Source: Flavobacteriales bacterium
Lineage (GTDB): Bacteria > Bacteroidota > Bacteroidia > UBA10329
Assembly (NCBI GenBank): GCA_003456455.1
Contig: DMRV01000466.1
Span: 4,720-17,498 of the forward strand
Direction: 5' to 3'
Length of the DNA: 12,779 nt
Shown: positions 7,594-12,779 of the stretch, in pieces
How positions within the stretch are numbered: position 1 is the stretch's first letter
Layout of the letters: the number at the start of each line of letters is the position of its first letter
Translations under genes and position numbers: made by a program
Notes under the pieces: generated by a model
Seen by the model: the letters and a program-made list of their open reading frames with translations, nothing else
Database searches by the model: none
Told to the model about the DNA's origin: nothing

Positions 7594-8229
7594 TCAGATG
7601 AACTTTGATTTGAAGTAGTCATCATCTCGGGAAATTCCTTTCATCAAGGCGCTACCTAAGTTGTTGAGCTTCGATACTTGTTCAATAATCGTTTCACCAC
7701 CGTACATGTGTACAGATTGTAACCGAATTCTTTTAGTGACGGATTGAAAACTGGCATCAGAAGCCTGATAATATTGGAATCCTTCAGGTTGTTCAAGCAC
7801 CAACTCGTAACCCAGTTTTTGATTAAAAGAAATGGCACGCTGATTACCACTTTTAATCTTCGCATTCAGTTGCTTCAAACCAAGTGCATAAAATGCCAAT
7901 TCCATCATAAATAAAATTGCCAGCATAGGTTGAGGCATTTCCAAATAAGACGGTTCACCAATAAAAACTCCTGCTTCACCCGAAAGATTATCCAAGTCTA
8001 CATCCTTGATATGAATCAGACCTATTGGGTAATCGTTGAAACTGATTACCCAATAGAGATTGGCTTCATGGTCCATTGAATTGAACCATTCTTGTTGATT
8101 GGTTCTGGTTAGTAGCTCCTTGAACTGCATGTTATTCCGAACATAATCTTGATTCCGCCAAAGACGCACCATTTCCAAATGCTCGGACTTGAGAGTTTCA
8201 AGCGTAACGCCATAACGCAGCAGACGCAT
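7594..8229 (-). CDS. GNAT family N-acetyltransferase with C-terminal extension
   Basis: This 211-residue protein has a GNAT domain at about 1-145. MVRLWRN near the N-terminus, then WVISFNDYPIGLIHIKDVD (beta 2-3), AGVFIGEP, an aliphatic helix ending in LAFYALGLKQLNAKI, and NQRAISFNQKLGYE (129-142) together follow the RimJ/PseH-like pattern. The acetyl-CoA loop (Q/R-x-x-G-x-G/A) is degenerate around residues 94-104. About 45 residues after the domain (GGETIIEQVSKLNN onward) have no assignment. By context it probably acylates an amino sugar or a related precursor rather than a ribosomal protein (inference). It is the last gene of the sulfotransferase/ACP operon. Its ATG overlaps the preceding TAA by one base (TAATG). 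Confidence 0.85.
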   Translation of the reverse strand: MRLLRYGVTLETLKSEHLEMVRLWRNQDYVRNNMQFKELLTRTNQQEWFNSMDHEANLYWVISFNDYPIGLIHIKDVDLDNLSGEAGVFIGEPSYLEMPQPMLAILFMMELAFYALGLKQLNAKIKSGNQRAISFNQKLGYELVLEQPEGFQYYQASDASFQSVTKRIRLQSVHMYGGETIIEQVSKLNNLGSALMKGISRDDDYFKSKFI

Positions 8230-9149
8230 TAGAGCTTGGTTTTGATTGAATAGACAGGTCGTTTAATTCTGTCAGAATAAATTCGACTGATGTAAGAGCC
8301 TAGAATGCTCAAACAGACCATAATGATTCCGGTAGTAAAGAAAATGGCGGTAATAAGAGAAGCAAAACCTGCCTCCGCACCAATCACAAGTTTTTCGTAC
8401 ACAAAGTAGCTGCCCAATCCAAAACATACAAATGCTATCAGCAATCCCGTGTAGCTCATCATTCTGAGTGGAAAATCAGTGTAAAAAAACAGCAATCGCA
8501 TGGCGATTCCTGCCAGCCCAAAAAACGAGTAGCCTGAACTTCCCTCAGTCCTAGATTCGTGTTGTACTTCTATACTTTCTATCTCATCGGTATACCAATG
8601 AATTACTTGGTTGAGAAAAAGTTGATCGTGCGCTTGTTTGTTGAGTTTTCCTTTTAATCCTGGCGAAATAAGTCGGAAAGAAGAACCTATTTCAGCACCA
8701 TCTACCCAATCAAAAATCTTCTTAATCATGTAAGACCCAATGCGCTTTACAATTGGATTACTCTGTTGGGAAGCCACACCGAAAACTGCTGCTGAACCAT
8801 TCGATTCATAAGCTCTCAATAGTTTTTCAATCTCTTCAGGTGGCGTTTGCAAATCATCATCAATTGTGATGACAACCTCTCCACGCGCATTAGTAATCCC
8901 ACATACTGTAGCGGCATTCTGTCCGTAATTTCTTCCTAAACGAATAAGCGAAACCGTTTCTGGAAAAGCTTTCTTAATAGACTTCAGTTCATTCCAACTG
9001 GTAAGCGGACCACCATCTTCGATAAAAAGCACTTCGAACGACTTATTCAATTTTGCAAGCGTAGTTGCAACCCGCTCGTAAACAGGTCGCAACGTTTCAA
9101 CCGAATTGAAAACGGGTACTACAACGGTTATGTCGGTCTTTTCGCTCAA
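8229..9149 (-). CDS. Family 2 glycosyltransferase, ArnC/DPM1-like, membrane anchored
   Basis: This 306-residue protein has a cytosolic GT2 domain followed by two membrane helices. ITVVVPVFNSVETL (7-20) starts the nucleotide-sugar fold, IEDGG (43-47) follows, and DDDLQ (97-101) carries the metal-binding Asp residues. SSFRL and HESRTEGSSGYSFFGL (197-212) match the lower part of the ArnC/DPM1 type. Hydrophobic helices lie at about 231-251 and 263-287, followed by a basic tail. Relatives transfer a sugar from a nucleotide to polyprenyl phosphate at the inner membrane. Start choice: the only fitting start is TTG 9149, since a stop lies five codons upstream and no Met comes before the first beta strand. 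That TTG overlaps the TGA of the KAS III gene (TTGA). The sugar and acceptor are unknown. Confidence 0.92.
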   Translation of the reverse strand: MSEKTDITVVVPVFNSVETLRPVYERVATTLAKLNKSFEVLFIEDGGPLTSWNELKSIKKAFPETVSLIRLGRNYGQNAATVCGITNARGEVVITIDDDLQTPPEEIEKLLRAYESNGSAAVFGVASQQSNPIVKRIGSYMIKKIFDWVDGAEIGSSFRLISPGLKGKLNKQAHDQLFLNQVIHWYTDEIESIEVQHESRTEGSSGYSFFGLAGIAMRLLFFYTDFPLRMMSYTGLLIAFVCFGLGSYFVYEKLVIGAEAGFASLITAIFFTTGIIMVCLSILGSYISRIYSDRIKRPVYSIKTKL

Positions 9150-10201
9150 ACGTAAATCATTTCAGGACAAACGAGATTTTCCGTCTCCAAAGTTACACTG
9201 GCCCATGACAATCCAACACCAAACCCTGAAAGCATAAGATTTACGTGACCGTTTCGTAATTGTTCGGATAGCTGCGAAACCAGCGTTACAGGAACCGTAG
9301 CGCAACTCGTATTTCCGAAATTACTCAACGAACTTGGCGATTGCTCGGGTTTGAACCCAGCCTTTCTCACAATTGAATTATTGAGCAACTGATTTGCCTG
9401 ATGAAGTACGAGGTAATCAAATGAATCAGCTGTTCGTTTTTGTTCTTCCAGCATTTCTAAGATGCTTTTTGCAACCGTTGAAAGTCCGAAAGTGAACACG
9501 GCCTGACCATTCATACTCAACTGATTTTTCTGTCTTACAATTCCTTCAGCTACATTTTCAGCAATCAGCGATTTTGAAGTTATTTGAGAACGGAATCCTC
9601 CGTCTGAAATATGAATTGCTTTGAAGTCTTCGCCCTTTGAACCGAGTTTGAAATTCATTTCAGTGGCTGTTTCATCCAATTCAAAAGCAGTGGCAGAACC
9701 AGCATCCGAAAATATCGGCCAAATTGAATTGTCTTCGCGTGAAACCATTTTGGTTATCGTGTCACCAACTAAAAGCAAGGCCTTCGGAATTCCATAGGCT
9801 TTCATCAAACCAGAAACGATGGACATGCCATAGACGTATCCAGCACAGCCCTGATTCACATCAATTACCATAGCACTTTGGGGCAAACCCAATCTAGCTT
9901 GAAGCTGCGTTGCAGAACCCGGAACTAAATGGTCAGGAGTTTGGCTCACAAAAACTAAAAGCCCAACATCTTCTGCATCCCAATTAAGTTCAGAAAGAAG
10001 TTTCGTGGCAGCCGATTCGCATAAATCAGATGCCGTAATTGAATCAGGAGCAACGTACCGATAACGAATACCTACCTGCTGAATAATCTCATTTTTGGCC
10101 TTGTCAGACAGAGAGTCTAATTCTTGATTGTCTTCCCTGTTATTGGGAACAGCCGCTGATAGGCCAACCATACGAACGCCTGTTACAACTAACCCAGACA
10201 T
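9146..10201 (-). CDS. 3-oxoacyl-ACP synthase III (KAS III/FabH)-like ketosynthase
   Basis: This 351-residue protein has a full thiolase fold of KAS III type. The catalytic triad is visible as C119 (DVNQGCAGYVYG), H267 (LVLHQANQ) and N297 (SNFGNTSCA). The C-terminal glycine-rich GFGVGLSWASV completes the family signature. KAS III enzymes condense an acyl-CoA with malonyl-ACP, or transfer acyl groups in specialised pathways. The start ATG 10201 lies one base after the ACP stop codon, so an ACP-bound substrate is very likely. It sits among sugar and sulfate genes rather than fab genes, so it is probably a dedicated enzyme that makes or transfers an acyl group for a glycan or lipid, not the housekeeping FabH. 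The acyl chain length cannot be read from the sequence. Confidence 0.92.
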   Translation of the reverse strand: MSGLVVTGVRMVGLSAAVPNNREDNQELDSLSDKAKNEIIQQVGIRYRYVAPDSITASDLCESAATKLLSELNWDAEDVGLLVFVSQTPDHLVPGSATQLQARLGLPQSAMVIDVNQGCAGYVYGMSIVSGLMKAYGIPKALLLVGDTITKMVSREDNSIWPIFSDAGSATAFELDETATEMNFKLGSKGEDFKAIHISDGGFRSQITSKSLIAENVAEGIVRQKNQLSMNGQAVFTFGLSTVAKSILEMLEEQKRTADSFDYLVLHQANQLLNNSIVRKAGFKPEQSPSSLSNFGNTSCATVPVTLVSQLSEQLRNGHVNLMLSGFGVGLSWASVTLETENLVCPEMIYV

Positions 10202-10202
10202 G

Positions 10203-10433
10203 CTATTGCTTTAAGGTCAGCTGATGGAGATCCGAAACGGTCTGTGCAGCTCTGAAATCTCGTTCGGGAATAGTAATGCCGAAATGCTCATCAATAGCTG
10301 CAATCACGATAAGTGCCTGCATGGATGACCATTCTTCTAATTCTCTAAAATTGGAATCAGCAGTAATCACATCCCTTTCCTGAAAAAGGGAACTAAATAC
10401 TTCAAGAAAATTCTGTAGGGTTGACAGGGTCAT
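10203..10433 (-). CDS. Acyl carrier protein
   Basis: This 76-residue acidic protein has the four-helix ACP pattern. The region LEEWSSMQALIVIAAIDEHF (32-51) aligns with the phosphopantetheine site and helix II. S37 is the predicted attachment Ser, in SSM instead of the usual DSL, so the conserved Asp before it is replaced by Ser. Trp two residues before the attachment Ser is common in specialised ACPs, and I recall similar EWSSL motifs in Bacteroidota surface-glycan clusters. It is followed after one base by KAS III, its likely partner. It is preceded by a 45-nt gap after the sulfotransferase gene. The protein should be cytoplasmic and needs a phosphopantetheinyl transferase encoded elsewhere. 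Confidence 0.9.
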   Translation of the reverse strand: MTLSTLQNFLEVFSSLFQERDVITADSNFRELEEWSSMQALIVIAAIDEHFGITIPERDFRAAQTVSDLHQLTLKQ

Positions 10434-10478
10434 TCGTAGGTGTTGCTCTTTGCGAATGTAATAATCTGAATACAGATA
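10434..10478 (-). promoter_or_regulatory. 45-nt intergenic gap with two inverted repeats
   Basis: Two small inverted repeats lie back to back. ATCTG-AATA-CAGAT (10464-10477) follows directly after the sulfotransferase stop and has no T-tract, so it is not a good terminator. CATTCG (10458-10453 on the minus strand) can pair with CGAATG (10436-10431), a six-base stem with a 16-base loop whose 3' arm contains the ACP start codon. This could tune ACP translation, but stems this short also arise by chance. Confidence 0.25.
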
Positions 10479-11711
10479 TTAGTTCAATGAAATATTGAAC
10501 CGCTTTATATAGTCCTTGTATCGTTCTTTTACCTTGTTGGTGTCTACCCCGTAATGCTCGGCCTTGTACGTGTGTTTACCGCGATTATCAGGTCGGTCAC
10601 GATTCAAATAGGCATCCATCTTCTCCTCACTAACTGGCGTTAGACCAAAATGCGAAGTGATTTTATTTACCGCCTCTACAGGTTGGTTAAGCAAGGTTTT
10701 GAAATTGACATCAAGAAAGCGCTCTTCTCCTACCCTGTCTCGCACCGCTAAACCGCGTTGTATTCCTTTAATAAATCTATCCTCAATGTAGGGGCCTAAT
10801 TCCCTCGGTTCAAACTCCCCATAAAGCAACCGCCAATTAAGCGAAGCCAAACTGCAATAACTTGGGATGCTGCGGCTCGGGTCGCGATGTGTCCAAACAA
10901 TACAAGCATCGGGAAAAACATTTAAAAGTGCATCTAAATGCCACATGTGATCTGGGCATTTCAATATCAGTTTCTTATCAGGAACGCGATGAACCATTAC
11001 CTGCAAATACTTCTTGTATTCCTCATAGGCAGGCGTCATATTATGCTGATTGATAAACTTCCCGTACTGCGGCCAGCGACTAGTTGTTTCCCAATTGGGA
11101 ACGGTAAACTGCGGAATAAATAACGACCAGCATTCTTCCAATGAATTGTGACGTACCTCGTGGATAAACTTCATCTCTGGCACCACAAAATTGGCAATAG
11201 CCAAGCGCATTTTTGTAATGCGCTGGCGTTTGGCAATGTCCTTTTCTGGATTATCAGAAACAGGAACTGGACGAGCCAATTCCCAAAACTCTAATGCGCG
11301 TCTATCTTCACTTAAATGCAACAAATTCTGTAAAAGCGTTGTGCCTGTGCGTGGGAATCCAACTATAAAAACAGGTCTTTCGATTTTGATATCAGCAACC
11401 TCTGGATGCTTCTTCACATAATCAATCATCATTAACCGATTAGATAACGCATCTACTCCAAAGCCCGTGGATGAAAACTTACCAAAATTGGTTACTGGTG
11501 ACGAGTTAACCGCTGCTGTAAGCGCCTCCATCCCTACGCGATGCATACCATCACCCAAATCAGTAAGTCCTGTTCTCTTTTTTGCTTTTTTTGTGATTGA
11601 GTCAGCATCAACACGCTTTGGCATAAGCCCAAAAGGTTGCAGCATTCCGATAATGGCATTGAGAATGCGCATCGGTAACTTATATGAATTTTCACGTACC
11701 CTTTTTGCCAA
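10479..11711 (-). CDS. Sulfotransferase (Sulfotransfer_3 family, PAPS-dependent)
   Basis: The protein has 410 residues from TTG 11711. The 5'-phosphosulfate loop is FIVGFPRTGTTLLQNLL (115-131). The 3'-phosphate motif is VWTHRDPSRSIPSYCSL (272-288), with R276 and S280 in the expected places. LILKCPDHMWHLDALL (248-263) is typical of the large bacterial family that sulfates lipids, glycans or small molecules from PAPS. There is no signal peptide or membrane helix, so it should act in the cytoplasm. Start choice: a stop lies upstream of TTG 11711; the alternative is ATG 11672 (from MRILNAII), which gives 397 residues and also fits. It is the first gene of the operon continuing into ACP, KAS III, glycosyltransferase and GNAT, which suggests sulfation of their product (inference). 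Confidence 0.92.
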   Translation of the reverse strand: MAKRVRENSYKLPMRILNAIIGMLQPFGLMPKRVDADSITKKAKKRTGLTDLGDGMHRVGMEALTAAVNSSPVTNFGKFSSTGFGVDALSNRLMMIDYVKKHPEVADIKIERPVFIVGFPRTGTTLLQNLLHLSEDRRALEFWELARPVPVSDNPEKDIAKRQRITKMRLAIANFVVPEMKFIHEVRHNSLEECWSLFIPQFTVPNWETTSRWPQYGKFINQHNMTPAYEEYKKYLQVMVHRVPDKKLILKCPDHMWHLDALLNVFPDACIVWTHRDPSRSIPSYCSLASLNWRLLYGEFEPRELGPYIEDRFIKGIQRGLAVRDRVGEERFLDVNFKTLLNQPVEAVNKITSHFGLTPVSEEKMDAYLNRDRPDNRGKHTYKAEHYGVDTNKVKERYKDYIKRFNISLN

Positions 11712-11796
11712 ACCCTGAGCTGAATTAGAGTCGGCAAGTTATTGAATTCGTAGGTTCTGCGCTTGACATCAGTTTGAACTATTTTCGTATCCCGAA
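11712..11796. promoter_or_regulatory. Divergent intergenic region, probable promoters
   Basis: This 85-nt gap separates the divergent sulfotransferase and GGT-like genes and must hold their promoters unless transcription begins inside a gene. On the plus strand a perfect TTGACA lies at 11763-11768, but the sequence 17 bases later is a poor -10 box. TATTTTCG (11780-11787) resembles the Bacteroidota TAnnTTTG element at five of six positions but is only nine bases from the ATG. No firm promoter can be named. Confidence 0.25.
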
Positions 11797-12779
11797 ATGA
11801 AAAATCAACAGGCCATATCTGCGGGACACGAGAAAACGCTAGAAGTAGCAAAGGAAATACTCCTTGCTGGCGGAAATGCGTTTGATGCTAGTATTGCCGC
11901 AGCATTTGCCATGTTTATTACTGAACCGTGCATGGCTTCGGCTGGTGCCGGAGGCTTCGCGCTTTGTCTCCAGAATGGACATGCGCCAGTTATGTTGGAT
12001 TTCTTCACGCAAACTCCACGGAGCAAACCAGAACTGGAAAACCGTGACTTCTACCCGATTAACGTGAATTTCGGAATTGAAATAGAGACGTTTCATGTAG
12101 GACTGGCTTCATCTGCGGTACCAGGAACCATTGCAGGCTTATATGAAATGCATCGGCAATTCGGATCCATGCCAATGGCGGAATTATTGGCTCCAACTAT
12201 GGACCTTGCAAAGTCGGGAGTTTTACTCAATACTTTCCAAAGCATTGATTTGGAATTACTAGAAGTAATCTTCCGAGTAGACCCGAGTGTGAAAGACGTT
12301 TTCTTTAATGGTGACGAGCGAAAAAAAGAAGGCGACCTACTTCACTTTCCGCATTTTGGAAGTTTTCTTGATTTTTTGAAAGACGAAGGAGAAACCGGTT
12401 TTTACAAAGGTGAGATTGGCAGAAAGGTCAGTTCCGATTCTAAAGAGCGGGGCGGCTATTTAAGAAGAGAAGATTTTGAAAATTACCGTGCAGTATGGCG
12501 AAAGCCATTGAATATTCCTTGGCACAACAAGGAGCTGTACCTGCCAAACGGACCAAGTTTAGGTGGAGCCATCATGGCACTAATTTTTGGTTACTTGGAT
12601 ATTTACGATGGAGATTGGATAAAAACCATTTCGCAAGTAAAGAATCGTTACCAGCATCCAAGAGATATTTCCAAACGATTGGAAACACTTCATCCAGAAC
12701 TTGATTTTCATCTGGAGGGACATGAGGTCTCTACAAAGGGAACTTCCCACTTCAATGTGCTGGACAAATGGGGCAATGC
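11797..12779 (+). CDS. Gamma-glutamyltransferase-like Ntn hydrolase (incomplete at 3' end)
   Basis: The frame from ATG 11797 stays open to the right edge, giving 327 residues. SAGHEKTLEVAKEILLAGGN and AFDASIAAAFAMFITEP (8-44) match the N-terminal signature of GGT-family hydrolases, and AGAGGFAL follows. GTSHFNVLDKWGNA near the right edge is the autoprocessing site. T316 would become the N-terminal nucleophile of the small subunit, which is almost entirely outside the window. Two oddities are visible. The protein begins without a signal peptide, whereas classical bacterial GGTs are periplasmic or secreted. At the gamma-glutamate-binding block, classical D-F-R-E-T-A-P reads DFFTQTP, so the Arg that binds the glutamyl carboxylate is missing. 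The substrate is therefore probably not a normal gamma-glutamyl compound. It is divergent from the sulfotransferase operon and may not belong to the cluster. Confidence 0.9.
   Translation, partial: MKNQQAISAGHEKTLEVAKEILLAGGNAFDASIAAAFAMFITEPCMASAGAGGFALCLQNGHAPVMLDFFTQTPRSKPELENRDFYPINVNFGIEIETFHVGLASSAVPGTIAGLYEMHRQFGSMPMAELLAPTMDLAKSGVLLNTFQSIDLELLEVIFRVDPSVKDVFFNGDERKKEGDLLHFPHFGSFLDFLKDEGETGFYKGEIGRKVSSDSKERGGYLRREDFENYRAVWRKPLNIPWHNKELYLPNGPSLGGAIMALIFGYLDIYDGDWIKTISQVKNRYQHPRDISKRLETLHPELDFHLEGHEVSTKGTSHFNVLDKWGN

Noticed and set aside
7594..8229. Assigning the acetyltransferase as ribosomal RimJ/RimL
   Set aside because: The GNAT fold is clear, but the operon is devoted to surface glycan or lipid genes and the protein has an extra C-terminal segment; a PseH-like sugar acyltransferase is more likely, though not proven.
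9146..10201. Housekeeping FabH
   Set aside because: The catalytic triad fits, but the neighbours are sulfotransferase, a variant ACP and sugar genes rather than fab or plsX genes.
11534..11851. A 105-codon minus-strand frame spanning the sulfotransferase start and the GGT-like start
   Set aside because: It overlaps two well-supported genes in other frames and shows no conserved motif.

Overview
The window is about 12.8 kb, moderately AT-rich and densely coding. It reads as chromosomal DNA of a member of the Bacteroidota, most likely Flavobacteriales-like; that placement is an inference. It rests on genes packed with 1-nt gaps or 1- to 4-nt start/stop overlaps, few convincing Shine-Dalgarno sites, occasional TTG starts, an acyl carrier protein with the WSSM variant of the DSL motif, and the mix of surface-glycan and lipid genes. 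No rRNA, tRNA, CRISPR array, insertion sequence or origin was seen.

Layout. (1) Positions 1-6640, minus strand: one tightly coupled operon. It starts with an ABC-2 (Wzm-like) polysaccharide/lipid export permease (6640-5834) and continues directly into at least five phytanoyl-CoA dioxygenase (PhyH)-type Fe(II)/2-oxoglutarate oxygenase genes. These hold one, two, two, one and at least one domain, so at least seven homologous domains. The last gene runs off the left edge. The first PhyH protein has HQN where the others have HQD at the iron-binding facial triad. The three other complete PhyH proteins share a C-terminal tail of about 20 residues (W-x-x-Y-T-P-x-N). (2) Positions 6741-7592, plus strand: an uncharacterised protein with glycosyltransferase-like (GT-A) features. 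(3) Positions 7594-11711, minus strand: a second operon encoding a sulfotransferase, an acyl carrier protein, a FabH/KAS III-like ketosynthase, an ArnC/DPM1-like membrane glycosyltransferase with two C-terminal membrane helices, and a GNAT acetyltransferase. (4) Positions 11797-12779, plus strand, incomplete: a short gamma-glutamyltransferase-like Ntn hydrolase without a signal peptide and without the usual glutamate-binding Arg.

How the genes may fit together (inference). KAS III and ACP could make or hand over an acyl chain. The ArnC-like transferase and GNAT act on a lipid-linked or nucleotide sugar, and the sulfotransferase adds sulfate. The row of PhyH oxygenases could hydroxylate, or otherwise oxidise, the same molecule at several positions, and the ABC permease would export it. 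The product would be a heavily tailored surface glycan or sulfated lipid. The unusual part is the multi-domain, tail-tagged oxygenase assembly line coupled translationally to an exporter permease with no ATPase gene beside it.
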